Shown: positions 49,370 through 58,015, counted from the first letter of the stretch. The stretch: 64,000 nucleotides of DNA from Rhodanobacter sp. C05 (GCF_002001165.1 NZ_MUNQ01000007.1:62001-126000), one strand, 5' to 3'. Numbers and translations are program-made. Notes: generated from the letters alone by a model not told the origin.

Positions 49370-50991
49370 CTGCGCCGCAGAAATCCGTTCTATCCCTGAA
49401 GCGCGAACCGCGCAACGATGCCACCGCCGTCCAGCTCGAGGAGCGCCTGCACAAGGTGCTCGCCAATGCCGGCCTCGGCTCGCGTCGCATGCTCGAGCAG
49501 CGCATCCAGTCCGGCGAAGTCGAACTGAATGGCACACCGGCCGGCATCGGCACCAGCGTGCACGCCGGTGACCGCGTGGTGCTCGACGGCAAGCAGTTCG
49601 TCGTCGCCACCGACAGCCGTGACGATACCGAGGTGCTGCTCTACCACAAGCCCGAGGGCGTGCTGACCACCCGTGACGATCCCGATGGCCGGCCTACCGT
49701 GTTCGAACAGCTGCCGCGCCTGAAGGGCGCGCGCTGGGTCGCCGTGGGTCGCCTCGACATCAACACCACCGGCCTGCTGCTGCTCACCACCGATGGCGAA
49801 CTCGCCAACGCGCTGATGCACCCGAAGAGTGGACTCGAACGCGAATACCTGTGCCGCGTGCATGGCGAAGTGCCGGACGAGATCATCGAAAGGCTGAAGG
49901 CGGGTGTGGAACTCGACGATGGCCCTGCCCGTTTCGACGAGATCGCGGTCATCAGCCGCGGTGGCAGCCACAGCTGGTTCCGCGTGGTGATCCGCGAGGG
50001 CCGCAACCGCGAAGTGCGCCGTCTGTGGGACTCGCAGGGTTTCCTGGTCAGCCGCCTCAAGCGCATCCGCTACGGCAAGATCGAACTGCCACGCAACCTG
50101 CGCCGCGGCGAGTGTGAATCACTCGACGCGGAAGCAGTCAAGCAGCTGCGCCAGACCACCGGCCTCGGTGCGCCGCAGCCTGTGCTGACGCTGAGTCCGG
50201 TACTGCATCAGCGCCGCGCCAATCGCAATGTCACTGAATACCGGCCCGAGCGCGGTGCCAGCGGTGCCTGGACTGGCGGTCAGGACGAAGCCCGCGAACT
50301 GCGTGCTTACGACCGCATCCGCGAAGAACCCGTGCGCGGCCGCAAGCCACCGCGCCGCGATGGCAAGGAAGTCAACGGCAACCTCGCACGCCCCGAGCGC
50401 GGTGCCGGCGGCGGCAACCGCGGCGGCAAAGGCCGGCGTGTGGCGCCGGGTCAGGAGCTGCCGTCGGTACGTACCTGGTTCGCCGGTGAAAGCCGTGAGG
50501 GTGGCAGTCGTCCCGGTAGTGCGCCGCGCGGCAACGCTGCGGGTGGCGCTGCCGGCAGTCGTCGGCCGGCCGGCGGCAAACCGTTTGCTGCGCGTACTGG
50601 CGGCGAGAGCCGTGGTACCGGCAGCCCCTACAGCGGTTTCGGCGGTGAGCCGCGTGGCACCAGCGGCAATCGCACACATGGTGGTCGCCCGCAAGGCCAG
50701 GGCAATCAGGCCCATGGCAACCAGGCGCACGGCAATCAAACGCATGGGGGTTCGTCCTACGGCAACCAGGCAGCACATGGCAATGCTCGTCCGCACGGCC
50801 AGGGCGGCGCGCGTCCGCAAGGCAGCGGTCGTCCGCAAGGCCAAGGTGGTAATCGCCCGCAGGGCCAGGGCCGACCACAGGGCCAGGGCGGCAATCGTCC
50901 ACAAGGTGGTGGTGCGCGTCCCCAGGGTCACGGCAGCGCACCGGGTGGACGTCCGCACGGTCGCGGCGGCAACCGTTCGGGCAACCGCTGA
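49366..50991 (+). CDS. rluB: 23S rRNA pseudouridine synthase RluB with long basic low-complexity tail
   Basis: Modifies U2605 (E. coli numbering) of 23S rRNA. S4 domain at residues about 25-85 (LHKVLANAGLGSRRMLEQ), catalytic Asp131 in AVGRLDINTTGLLLLTTDGE, and GRNREVRRLWDSQGFLVSRL. The catalytic region ends near residue 270. The remaining roughly 270 residues are low complexity: first Arg/Gly/Ala-rich, then near-repeats of GNQAHG, RPQGQGG and NRPQGQG. The tail is strongly basic and probably binds RNA or phase-separates (inference). Coupled to scpB by a 4-base overlap. Confidence 0.94.
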   Translation: MTAPQKSVLSLKREPRNDATAVQLEERLHKVLANAGLGSRRMLEQRIQSGEVELNGTPAGIGTSVHAGDRVVLDGKQFVVATDSRDDTEVLLYHKPEGVLTTRDDPDGRPTVFEQLPRLKGARWVAVGRLDINTTGLLLLTTDGELANALMHPKSGLEREYLCRVHGEVPDEIIERLKAGVELDDGPARFDEIAVISRGGSHSWFRVVIREGRNREVRRLWDSQGFLVSRLKRIRYGKIELPRNLRRGECESLDAEAVKQLRQTTGLGAPQPVLTLSPVLHQRRANRNVTEYRPERGASGAWTGGQDEARELRAYDRIREEPVRGRKPPRRDGKEVNGNLARPERGAGGGNRGGKGRRVAPGQELPSVRTWFAGESREGGSRPGSAPRGNAAGGAAGSRRPAGGKPFAARTGGESRGTGSPYSGFGGEPRGTSGNRTHGGRPQGQGNQAHGNQAHGNQTHGGSSYGNQAAHGNARPHGQGGARPQGSGRPQGQGGNRPQGQGRPQGQGGNRPQGGGARPQGHGSAPGGRPHGRGGNRSGNR

Positions 50992-51028
50992 GCCTCGGCT
51001 TGGTCTGACGACGCGAAACGGCTGACCG

Positions 51029-51376
51029 ATGGTACGCATCTATCACAACAGCCGCTGCTCCAAGTCGCGCGCCACACTGGCGTTGCTGGAGCAGCATGTC
51101 GATGGCGCGTGCGCGGTGATCAATTACCTCGACACGCCACCAAGCACCACCGAGCTGACTGTTCTGCTCAAGCAGCTCGGCATGAGTGCCCGCGAACTGC
51201 TGCGCAGTGGCGAGGCAGAGTATCAATCGCTCGGACTGGATGACCCCGCTCTCGACGATGCCACGCTGATTGCCGCGATGGTGGCGCATCCGAAACTGAT
51301 CGAACGGCCGATCGTGGTGGCCAACGGCAAGGCAGCCATCGGACGTCCACCGGAAGCGGTGCTGGCCATACTCTGA
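51029..51376 (+). CDS. ArsC/YfgD-family reductase
   Basis: 115-residue thioredoxin-fold protein of the glutaredoxin-linked arsenate reductase (ArsC/YfgD/Spx) family. The active-site Cys10 is in YHNSRCSKSRATL, followed by the conserved YLDTPPSTTEL and LIERPIVVANGKAAIGRP. No ars operon genes are nearby, so the YfgD-type housekeeping role is as likely as arsenate detoxification. It follows rluB after 37 bases and is closed by a strong terminator. Confidence 0.9.
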   Translation: MVRIYHNSRCSKSRATLALLEQHVDGACAVINYLDTPPSTTELTVLLKQLGMSARELLRSGEAEYQSLGLDDPALDDATLIAAMVAHPKLIERPIVVANGKAAIGRPPEAVLAIL

Positions 51377-51389
51377 TTCACCACGAGTC

Positions 51390-51428
51390 GACAACAAAAA
51401 GCCGCCTTTGAGGCGGCTTTTTGTTGTC
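51390..51428. terminator. bidirectional terminator
   Basis: 17-bp arms GACAACAAAAAGCCGCC and GGCGGCTTTTTGTTGTC around TTTGA. Serves arsC and the convergent omega-amidase gene. Confidence 0.93.
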
Positions 51429-51444
51429 ATGAAGGAAGGATGGA

Positions 51445-52251
51445 TCAACCGGGATCGAGCGAAAACGCGTCGGCATCCATCCATGCGGGAAACCGCTCCC
51501 GGTGCGCAAGCAGTGGCGCCGGATCGAGCGTAACTGTCACCACCTGCTCCTGCACACCCAGTTCGACCAGCGGTTCGCCGACCGGGTCGATCACTGCACT
51601 GTCGCCAGCATACGGCAGCTCATTGCCATCCACGCCGACCCGGTTCACAGCAATCACGTAGCTGAGGTTCTCGATCGCGCGTGCGCGCAGCAGCGTGCGC
51701 CACGGGCCGCGACGCGGTGCTGGCCAGTTCGCCACGAACAGCGCAAGGTCGTAGTCCATGCCGCCGCTGGCGGAGGCCAGCCGGCGATTGCGCAACCAGA
51801 CCGGAAAGCGCAGGTCGTAGCAGACCTGCGGCAGGATTCGCCAACCCTTCAGCTCCACGATCAACCGTTCGTTGCCGCCGCCGTAGCGGGTGTGTTCGCC
51901 AGCCATGCGGAACAGGTGGCGCTTGTCGTATTGCGCGAAGCTGCCATCGGGCCGCATCCACAGCAAGCGGTTGTAGACGGTGTCGTTCTCACGGATCGCC
52001 AGACTGCCGCAGATCACCGCGCCCACTTCGATCGCCAGCGCACGCAGCCACGCCACGCCCTCGCCGTCCATGCTCTCGGCACTGGCGTGGGTGTCATTGC
52101 TGAAGCCGGACAGGAAGGTCTCCGGCAGCACGATCAGGTCGCTTCCTTTTACCTGCCGCACCAGCGCGCCGTAGTAGTCACGATTGGCCGGCGCGTCATG
52201 CCAGCGGGTGGCGCCCTGCACCAGCGAAACCTTCAGGGGTTGCATGCTCAT
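51445..52251 (-). CDS. nitrilase-superfamily omega-amidase, YafV/Nit2-like
   Basis: 268-residue C-N hydrolase. The Glu-Lys-Cys triad is complete: Glu44 in IVLPETFLSGF, Lys110 in QYDKRHLF and Cys144 in ILPQVCYDLRFPVW. The GEHTRYGGG segment is typical of YafV/Nit2 enzymes, which hydrolyse the alpha-ketoglutaramate or ketosuccinamate left by glutamine/asparagine transaminases. Its ATG overlaps the TGA of the upstream aminotransferase, matching the known pairing of an omega-amidase with a glutamine-dependent methionine transaminase. Confidence 0.92.
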   Translation of the reverse strand: MSMQPLKVSLVQGATRWHDAPANRDYYGALVRQVKGSDLIVLPETFLSGFSNDTHASAESMDGEGVAWLRALAIEVGAVICGSLAIRENDTVYNRLLWMRPDGSFAQYDKRHLFRMAGEHTRYGGGNERLIVELKGWRILPQVCYDLRFPVWLRNRRLASASGGMDYDLALFVANWPAPRRGPWRTLLRARAIENLSYVIAVNRVGVDGNELPYAGDSAVIDPVGEPLVELGVQEQVVTVTLDPAPLLAHRERFPAWMDADAFSLDPG

Positions 52252-53396
52252 AGCCGGCACAGCCGTTCCGCCGCTGCATTCATCGTCGCATCGCTCTTGG
52301 CGAAGCACAGTCGCAGCAGGCGTATACCCGGTGCGGTTTCATAGAACGGCGTCAGCGGAATCGCCGCCACGCCACCGTGCTGCACCAGCCAACGACTGAA
52401 GGCGAGGTCATCCTCGTCGCCGATCGCCGAGTAGTCGACCAGCTGGAAATAACCGCCCGGTACGTCGAGCAGCTTGAGGCGCGACGGTGCCAGCAGCGCA
52501 CGGAAACGATCGCGCTTGGCCTGGTAGAACGCCGGCAGCTCCAGGTAGTGCTCCGGGTGACTGGCCATGAATTCGCCGAACGCCACCTGCGCCGGATGGA
52601 AGGTGCAGAACGTGAGGTACTGGTGCACCTTGCGGAACTCGGCCGACAGTGCGGCCGGTGCCACCGCATAGCCGACCTTCCAACCAGTGCAGTGATAGGT
52701 CTTGCCAAACGAGGAAACCACGATGCTGCGCTCGGCCAGCTCCGGGTGACGCAACACGCTTTCATGCTGCGCACCGTCGTACACGATGTGCTCGTACACC
52801 TCGTCGGACAGCACCACGATGGAAGTGTCGCGCACGATCGCCGCCAGTTCTTCCAGATCCGCCGCAGACAGTACCGCGCCGGACGGGTTGTGCGGGCTGT
52901 TGATCAGGATCATCCGCGTCTTCGGCGTCACCGCATCGCGCACGCGCTGCCAGTCGATCGCGAAGGTCGGCACGGTCAGCGGGATATGTACCGCGCGTGC
53001 GCCTTGCAGCTCGATCGCCGGCTCGTAGCAGTCATACGCCGGGTCGAACACGATCACTTCCTCGCCCGCACGCACCACCGAGGCGATCGCTGCAAAGATC
53101 GCCTCGGTGGCACCGGAGGTGACCGTGATGTCGGTATCGACATTGAGCTTGCGGCCATATAGCTGCGCGACCTTCAACACGATCTGCTCGCGCAAGGCCG
53201 CCGTGCCATGCATCGGTGCGTACTGATTGCGGCCTTCGTTCATCGCGCGGGTCAATGCGTCGCGCAGTGGCTGCGGCGGTTCGAAGTCGGGAAAGCCCTG
53301 GCCCAGGTTGACGGCCTTGTGCTCGATCGCCAGCTGACTCATCACGCTGAAGATGGTGGTGCCGACTTTCGGGAGCTTCGTTTCAATCATCATCAT
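52248..53396 (-). CDS. methionine aminotransferase YbdL-like
   Basis: 382-residue PLP aminotransferase resembling E. coli YbdL and glutamine transaminase K. Motifs are NLGQGFPDFEPPQPL, NQYAPMHGTAALREQI, TSGATEAIFAAI, NSPHNPSGAVLS, DEVYEHIVYDG and the PLP lysine in SSFGKTYHCTGWKVGY. Expected to transaminate methionine and aromatic keto acids, including 4-methylthio-2-oxobutyrate in methionine salvage, often with glutamine as donor. Translation is coupled to the downstream omega-amidase by a 4-base overlap. The start may be any of three consecutive ATGs at 53390-53396. Confidence 0.92.
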   Translation of the reverse strand: MMMIETKLPKVGTTIFSVMSQLAIEHKAVNLGQGFPDFEPPQPLRDALTRAMNEGRNQYAPMHGTAALREQIVLKVAQLYGRKLNVDTDITVTSGATEAIFAAIASVVRAGEEVIVFDPAYDCYEPAIELQGARAVHIPLTVPTFAIDWQRVRDAVTPKTRMILINSPHNPSGAVLSAADLEELAAIVRDTSIVVLSDEVYEHIVYDGAQHESVLRHPELAERSIVVSSFGKTYHCTGWKVGYAVAPAALSAEFRKVHQYLTFCTFHPAQVAFGEFMASHPEHYLELPAFYQAKRDRFRALLAPSRLKLLDVPGGYFQLVDYSAIGDEDDLAFSRWLVQHGGVAAIPLTPFYETAPGIRLLRLCFAKSDATMNAAAERLCRL

Positions 53397-53468
53397 TCAG
53401 CCGTATGGATGTCCATAAAGGTTAAAGCGTAGCGTATGGCGCCATTGCGTGCATCACGATGACGCCAA

Positions 53469-54443
53469 TCACGGCCGGGGCAGTTCTTCCAGCGGGCGCA
53501 GCTTGCACTGTTCGTGCTTCAGCAATGTCGTGGCCGGCAGCCGTTCGGCCAGGAAATCGACCAGCGCACGTACACCCGGCAACATGCCGCGCCGGCTGGG
53601 ATAGACGAAGTGCATGGTGCCTTCAGGCACACTCCAATCCGGCAGCACTACTTCGAGTTCGCCACGGGTGATCGCAGGCGCACAGACGAACTCCGGCAAC
53701 AGCGCCACGCCCAGACCGCGGCGGGCGGATTCCAGCAGTACCGTGAAATCGCCGGTGATCAGGCGCGCCTGCACTTCGACATTGACCTGTTCGCCGTTCG
53801 CGCCAATCAGCTCCCACACCTGTGCGCCTTCATGCTCGCGCATCGACAGCGCCGGCAGCTTGGCCAATTCCTCCGGTGTGGCCGGACGTCCCTGGGCTTT
53901 CAGCAACGCGGGACTGGCCACCAGCTTGGTGCGCGACTGGCCAAAACTGCGCATCACCAGGTTCGCATCGCTGTCCAGCTTGCTGCGTACCCGGATCGCC
54001 AGATCGTAGCCTTCGCCGATCACGTCGACACGGCGATTGCTGGCCAGCAGCCGCACCTGCATCTTCGGGTATTGCGTCAGAAAATCCGGCAGCAAATACG
54101 CCAGCACCGTCTGCGCCAGCGACTCCGGACAGCTCAGGCGTACCACACCGCGTGGTTCGGCACGCAATTCATCCACCGCGTCCTGTGCTGCCTGCGCCTC
54201 TTCCAGCACGGCACGGCAATGCGCGTAAAAGCGCTCGCCGACCTCGGTCACCACGAAACGTCGCGTGGTCCGCTGCAACAGGCGCACGCCAAGGCGCTCC
54301 TCAAGCTGGGCCACACGCTTGCTCAGGCGTGATTTCGGTACGCCCAGCGCCCGGCCGGCCGCGGAAAAACCGCCGTGCTCTACCACCGCGGCAAAGAAAT
54401 ACAGGTCGTTGAGATCCTGCAGGGCACCACTCAATACCGTCAT
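53469..54443 (-). CDS. LysR-family transcriptional regulator (divergent from azoR)
   Basis: 324-residue LysR regulator. The winged helix is NDLYFFAAVVEHGGFSAAGR with PKSRLSKRVAQLEERLGVRL. The effector domain has RLSCPESLAQTVLAYLLPDF, GYDLAIRVRSKLDSDANLV and the C-terminal HFVYPSRRGMLPGVRALVDF. This is the common AaeR/DsdC-like subgroup that controls adjacent divergent genes. It is 112 bases from azoR, the presumed target, with a palindrome in between. Confidence 0.93.
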   Translation of the reverse strand: MTVLSGALQDLNDLYFFAAVVEHGGFSAAGRALGVPKSRLSKRVAQLEERLGVRLLQRTTRRFVVTEVGERFYAHCRAVLEEAQAAQDAVDELRAEPRGVVRLSCPESLAQTVLAYLLPDFLTQYPKMQVRLLASNRRVDVIGEGYDLAIRVRSKLDSDANLVMRSFGQSRTKLVASPALLKAQGRPATPEELAKLPALSMREHEGAQVWELIGANGEQVNVEVQARLITGDFTVLLESARRGLGVALLPEFVCAPAITRGELEVVLPDWSVPEGTMHFVYPSRRGMLPGVRALVDFLAERLPATTLLKHEQCKLRPLEELPRP

Positions 54444-54458
54444 GATTGTTTCCTTGAA

Positions 54459-54473
54459 CGGACTATACGTCCG
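54459..54473. promoter_or_regulatory. candidate LysR operator between lysR and azoR
   Basis: Inverted repeat CGGAC-TATAC-GTCCG, 16 bases from the lysR start codon. The interval also has an A/T-rich TCTAAATATAACC near 54502-54514 that may hold the azoR -10. Confidence 0.45.
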
Positions 54474-54555
54474 ATAAATGCCATCTTATCGCCGCATTGT
54501 TCTAAATATAACCTGATCACATCGCCGATTCGTCGGCCCGACCAGGAATCTCACC

Positions 54556-55146
54556 ATGAAACTGTTGCATATCGACTCCAGCGCTCTGGGTGCCCATTCG
54601 GTGTCGCGCCAACTGACTACCGACATCGTAGCCGAGCTGAAGCGCCAGGCTGCCGGGATCGAAACCCAGTACCACGACCTGACTGCCGAACCCTTGCCGC
54701 ACTGGTCGCCGGTGGCCGACGCCAGCGACCCCGCTGTGGCGCTGGGCAACCAGATGCTGGAAGACTTTCTCGCCTCCGACATCGTGGTGATCGGTGCGCC
54801 GATGTACAACTTCGGCATTCCCAGCCAGCTCAAGGCCTGGATTGACCGCATCGCCGTCGCCGGCAAGACCTTCCGCTATGGCGCCAACGGCCCCGAGGGG
54901 CTGGCTGGCGGCAAGCGGGTGATCATCGCCTCCAGCCGCGGTGGCATGTACGCCAGCGGCCCGGCAGCCGCGATGGATTTCCAGGAGTCCTATCTGCGTA
55001 CCGTGTTTGGCTTCATCGGCATCACCCATGTCGAATTCGTGCGTGCCGAGGGGCTCAACATGGGCGACGAACCGAAAGCACAGGCATTGCAGTCGGCTCG
55101 GAATGCCATCGGCGCGCTGGGCGCCCCTGCCGCCAAAGTCGCCTGA
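54556..55146 (+). CDS. azoR: FMN-dependent NADH-azoreductase
   Basis: Flavodoxin-fold quinone/azo reductase of 196 residues (E. coli AzoR 201). It has the FMN-phosphate loop [17 protein letters not shown], the flavin contact [20 protein letters not shown], and [20 protein letters not shown] and [20 protein letters not shown]. Probably reduces quinones and electrophiles, consistent with control by a divergent LysR regulator. An intrinsic terminator follows. Confidence 0.94.
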   Translation: MKLLHIDSSALGAHSVSRQLTTDIVAELKRQAAGIETQYHDLTAEPLPHWSPVADASDPAVALGNQMLEDFLASDIVVIGAPMYNFGIPSQLKAWIDRIAVAGKTFRYGANGPEGLAGGKRVIIASSRGGMYASGPAAAMDFQESYLRTVFGFIGITHVEFVRAEGLNMGDEPKAQALQSARNAIGALGAPAAKVA

Positions 55147-55277
55147 TCTCCAGCGCATGACATGCGCAGGCCCCGCAAGATGGGGCCGCTGGAAAACCCG
55201 GGTATTACAGACCTGGGGAGGCGGCAGATAGGTATACGCCGCACGCGATTGATCGCTTCAGACCCGTCCCACACCAC

Positions 55278-55306
55278 GAAAGGCCAGCCACTGCGCTGGC
55301 TTTTTC
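55278..55306 (+). terminator. terminator upstream of the GntR/ABC operon
   Basis: Arms GCCAGC and GCTGGC with a 6-base loop followed by five T residues. It is about 135 bases after azoR. The intervening bases (55147-55277) hold a small CCCC/GGGG hairpin and no gene. Confidence 0.7.
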
Positions 55307-55369
55307 GTTATTGGGCAATGACTTGCACTTATAGGCCATCAGTCATGTTGCGCAATCGCATCTTGGCTG

Positions 55370-55397
55370 TTGACAGCTCGAAACATAGTGTTATAGT
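55370..55397 (+). promoter_or_regulatory. promoter of the GntR/ABC operon
   Basis: Consensus -35 TTGACA (55370-55375), a 16-base spacer, and -10 TATAGT (55392-55397), 43 bases before the first start codon. The best sigma-70 promoter in the window. Confidence 0.8.
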
Positions 55398-55409
55398 TCA
55401 CTACAACAC
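55388..55409 (+). promoter_or_regulatory. palindromic operator overlapping the -10, probable GntR (YtrA-type) site
   Basis: Arms GTGTTATAGT and ACTACAACAC around TC, 9 of 10 positions complementary, completely covering the -10 box. The third-codon spacing and position fit autorepression by the GntR protein encoded 375 bases downstream. Confidence 0.7.
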
Positions 55410-55439
55410 CGGCTCACGAGATCACTAAGGAGACATGTC

Positions 55440-55781
55440 ATGAATACGCATAAACTCATCGCCAGCGTCGCCGCCGTCTTGTTCACCACCGCCACCCTGG
55501 GTGTTCTGAATTACCACGTCGACAGCTATCAGGCACGAGACACCGAAATCAACGGCAGCAAGGTCATCGACCTGGCGCCAGTCAACGTCTACCCGAGCGC
55601 CAGCGAGCGCCGCGCTGCTGTCCTGCTGACGGACGTCGAAGTAGCTGGCATCACCATGATCCCGACCATCGGTCGTATGGGTGGCGGCGGCGGTACCGAG
55701 CAGTTCAGCCTGATCGGGTCCCAGCTGGCCATGCCCTACTATTCGTTTGGCAACAAGTTCGGCCGCATCAGCAAGGAATAA
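55440..55781 (+). CDS. small exported or membrane-anchored protein, unknown
   Basis: 113-residue protein, family not recognised. The N-terminal hydrophobic segment HKLIASVAAVLFTTATLGVL is a signal peptide or anchor. The rest is polar (YQARDTEINGSKVIDLAPVN) with a Gly-rich stretch (IGRMGGGGGTEQF). An excellent Shine-Dalgarno (AAGGAG) precedes the ATG. First gene of the operon, 3 bases before gntR, so likely a substrate, sensor or accessory of the ABC system. Confidence 0.75.
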   Translation: MNTHKLIASVAAVLFTTATLGVLNYHVDSYQARDTEINGSKVIDLAPVNVYPSASERRAAVLLTDVEVAGITMIPTIGRMGGGGGTEQFSLIGSQLAMPYYSFGNKFGRISKE

Positions 55782-55784
55782 AAC

Positions 55785-56159
55785 ATGACCATTACCTGGA
55801 ACGACAGCGTCCCGATCTATCGCCAACTGCACCAGCGTGTGGTGGCGATGATCCTGGACGGCGCCTTGAACGAGGGCGACCCGCTGCCGTCGGTACGCCA
55901 GGTGGCCGCGGATTATCAGATCAATCCGCTGACCGTATCCAAGGCATACCAGGAACTGGTCGACGAACAACTGGTTGAAAAACGGAGGGGGTTAGGCATG
56001 TTCGTCATCGAAGGCGCCCGCGAGGCGCTGCTGAAATCCGAACGCGAGCGGTTTCTGCGCGAAGAGTGGCCGACGCTGTTTGCCCGGCTGCAGCGACTGG
56101 GGCTGGATCTCAAGACACTGCTGCGCGAGGCCTGCACCGACAAGGAGGAGAAGTCATGA
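55785..56159 (+). CDS. GntR-family regulator, YtrA subfamily
   Basis: 124-residue repressor. The N-terminal winged helix is VPIYRQLHQRVVAMILDGAL, then LPSVRQVAADYQINPLTVSK and VEKRRGLGMFVIEGA. A short C-terminal helical region of the YtrA type (ERFLREEWPTLFARLQRLGL) replaces a large effector domain. YtrA regulators typically repress their own operon with an ABC transporter, in response to cell-envelope-active compounds. The stop overlaps the ABC ATPase start by 4 bases. Confidence 0.93.
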   Translation: MTITWNDSVPIYRQLHQRVVAMILDGALNEGDPLPSVRQVAADYQINPLTVSKAYQELVDEQLVEKRRGLGMFVIEGAREALLKSERERFLREEWPTLFARLQRLGLDLKTLLREACTDKEEKS

Positions 56160-57013
56160 GCGCGGTGATCACAGCCAACGGCCTGAGCAAGCATTACAAG
56201 TCGTCGCTGGCGCTGGACAACGTCAGTTTCCAGATCGCGCCCGGTCGCATCGTCGGCCTGATCGGCCCGAACGGTGCCGGCAAGACCACCGCGCTGAAGG
56301 CGATCCTCGGCCTCACCGACTTCACCGGTCAGCTCAACGTGCTCGGTTTCGATCCGCGCAAGCAGCGCGACAAGCTGATGGGCGAAGTCTGCTTCATCGC
56401 CGACGTGGCGGTGCTGCCGCGCTGGATCCGTGTGCGTGAGGTGGTCGATTTCGTCGCCAACGTGCATCAGCGCTTCGACCGCAAGAAGTGCGAGGCGTTT
56501 CTGGCCCGCACCAAGCTCACGCCCGACCAGCGCGTGAAACAGATGTCCAAGGGCATGATCGTGCAATTGCATCTGGCGCTGGTCATGGCCATCGACGCCC
56601 GTCTGTTGATCCTGGACGAACCGACGCTGGGTCTGGACATCCTCTATCGCAAGCAGTTCTACCAGAGTCTGCTGGAGGACTACTTCGACGAGAACAAGAC
56701 GATCATCGTCACCACCCATCAGGTCGAGGAAGTCGAACACATCCTCACCGACTTGATGTTCATCCGCGACGGCAAGATCGTACTGGACGCCGACATGGAC
56801 GCGATCGGCGAGCGCTTCATCGAAGTGATGGTGAACTCCGACAACGCGGCTGCCGCCCGCACGCTGAAGCCGCTCGATGAGCGCCAGGTATTCGGCAAGA
56901 GCATCTTCCTGTTCGACGGTGTCGGGCGTGCGCAACTGGAGGCACTCGGCGAAATCCGCCGACCTTCCGTCAGCGACCTGTTCGTCGCCACCATGAAAGG
57001 AACGTACGCATGA
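56156..57013 (+). CDS. ABC transporter ATP-binding protein (YtrB-like)
   Basis: 285-residue ATPase. Walker A is GPNGAGKTTALKAIL, the signature is MSKGMIVQLHLAL (the MSKGM variant common in ABC-2 exporters), Walker B is LLILDEPTLGLDILY, and the H-loop is IVTTHQVEEVEHI. It has a C-terminal extension after residue 220. The ATG at 56156 overlaps the gntR stop and its own stop overlaps the permease start, so all three are translationally coupled. Confidence 0.94.
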   Translation: MSAVITANGLSKHYKSSLALDNVSFQIAPGRIVGLIGPNGAGKTTALKAILGLTDFTGQLNVLGFDPRKQRDKLMGEVCFIADVAVLPRWIRVREVVDFVANVHQRFDRKKCEAFLARTKLTPDQRVKQMSKGMIVQLHLALVMAIDARLLILDEPTLGLDILYRKQFYQSLLEDYFDENKTIIVTTHQVEEVEHILTDLMFIRDGKIVLDADMDAIGERFIEVMVNSDNAAAARTLKPLDERQVFGKSIFLFDGVGRAQLEALGEIRRPSVSDLFVATMKGTYA

Positions 57014-57975
57014 AAACCTTCTATTGGTTGGTCAAACGCGAATTGTGGGAACACCGTGGCGGCTTCTTCTGGGCACCGGTGATCACCGGCGGCGTCTTTC
57101 TGCTGCTGAATCTGATGGGCATCATCACCGGCGAGGTGATGGGTGGCCGGCATGGATTCAACGTAGCCTTCGGTGGCGGCCAAAACAACCTGCACCTGCT
57201 CGCCAATGCACTGGACAAGCAGTCCATGGACACCGTCGGCGCCGGGCTGGACATGGTGATGTACTCGCCGACCATGATCATCAGCATGGTGCTGGGCTTC
57301 GTGGTGTTCTTCTACTGCCTCGGCGCGTTGTACGACGATCGCCGCGACCGCAGCCTGCTGTTCTGGAAATCGCTGCCGATCTCGGATACCGCCACCGTGT
57401 TGTCCAAGGTGGTGGCCGCGACGATCGTCGCCCCGTTCATCGCGGTGGTCACCGGCACGCTGACCGGTATCGTGATGCTGCTGATGTTTGCGGTCACGCT
57501 GTCCTTCCACGGCGTCGGCGTGTGGCATCTGCTGACCCTGTCGCACCCGCTGCAGGTAATCGCCAACCTGCTGGGGTCGATCCCGCTGTACCTGCTGTGG
57601 GCGCTGCCGACGGTGGGCTGGTTGATGCTCTGCTCGGCCTGGGCGCGCAGCAAGCCGTTCCTGTGGGCAGTGGTGCTTCCGGTGGCCACTGGCATCGTGC
57701 TCGGCTGGTTCAAGCTGATCGGCACCGTGGACATGTCGACGGCCTGGTACTGGCGCGACGTGCTGGCCCGCATCCTGTTCAGCGTATTCCCCGGCGGCTG
57801 GTTTACCCAGATGCAGCACATCGGTGGCAACAACCCCGCCGAGATGCTGTCGGGACTGAGCGTGCTCAACACCTACACCGTCCTGGCTTCGCCGAACCTC
57901 TGGATCGGAGTGGCAGCCGCAGCAGCCATGCTCGCCGGAGCGGTCTGGTTCCGCCGCTGGCGCGACGACAGCTGA
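57010..57975 (+). CDS. ABC-2 type permease
   Basis: 321-residue membrane protein with about six transmembrane segments (FFWAPVITGGVFLLLNLMGI, MIISMVLGFVVFFYCLGALY, VVAATIVAPFIAVVTGTLTG, VIANLLGSIPLYLLWALPTV, FLWAVVLPVATGIVLGWFKL, LWIGVAAAAAMLAGAVWF). YDDRRDRSLLFWKSLPISD after helix 2 is the conserved ABC-2 coupling region. Partner of the ATPase. Substrate unknown; by analogy to YtrBC an envelope or antimicrobial stress exporter. Confidence 0.92.
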   Translation: MKTFYWLVKRELWEHRGGFFWAPVITGGVFLLLNLMGIITGEVMGGRHGFNVAFGGGQNNLHLLANALDKQSMDTVGAGLDMVMYSPTMIISMVLGFVVFFYCLGALYDDRRDRSLLFWKSLPISDTATVLSKVVAATIVAPFIAVVTGTLTGIVMLLMFAVTLSFHGVGVWHLLTLSHPLQVIANLLGSIPLYLLWALPTVGWLMLCSAWARSKPFLWAVVLPVATGIVLGWFKLIGTVDMSTAWYWRDVLARILFSVFPGGWFTQMQHIGGNNPAEMLSGLSVLNTYTVLASPNLWIGVAAAAAMLAGAVWFRRWRDDS

Positions 57976-57983
57976 TGTCACTC

Positions 57984-58015
57984 GCAGCCGTGCAGGCCAT
58001 TCCCTGCACGGCTGC
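57984..58015 (+). terminator. stem-loop between permease and DUF2884 genes
   Basis: Perfect 13-bp arms GCAGCCGTGCAGG and CCTGCACGGCTGC with a 6-base loop, no T-tract. Could terminate weakly or stabilise the upstream message. Confidence 0.5.

Noticed and set aside
51029..51376. Arsenic resistance locus
   Set aside because: Only an ArsC/YfgD-family gene is present; no arsR, arsB or acr3 nearby.
53469..54443. Second OxyR candidate
   Set aside because: The effector domain lacks the OxyR block pattern and belongs to the common divergent-gene LysR group.
56550..56600. ABC ATPase signature MSKGM considered degenerate and inactive
   Set aside because: SKGM-type signatures are usual in ABC-2 exporter ATPases, and Walker A, Walker B and H-loop are intact.
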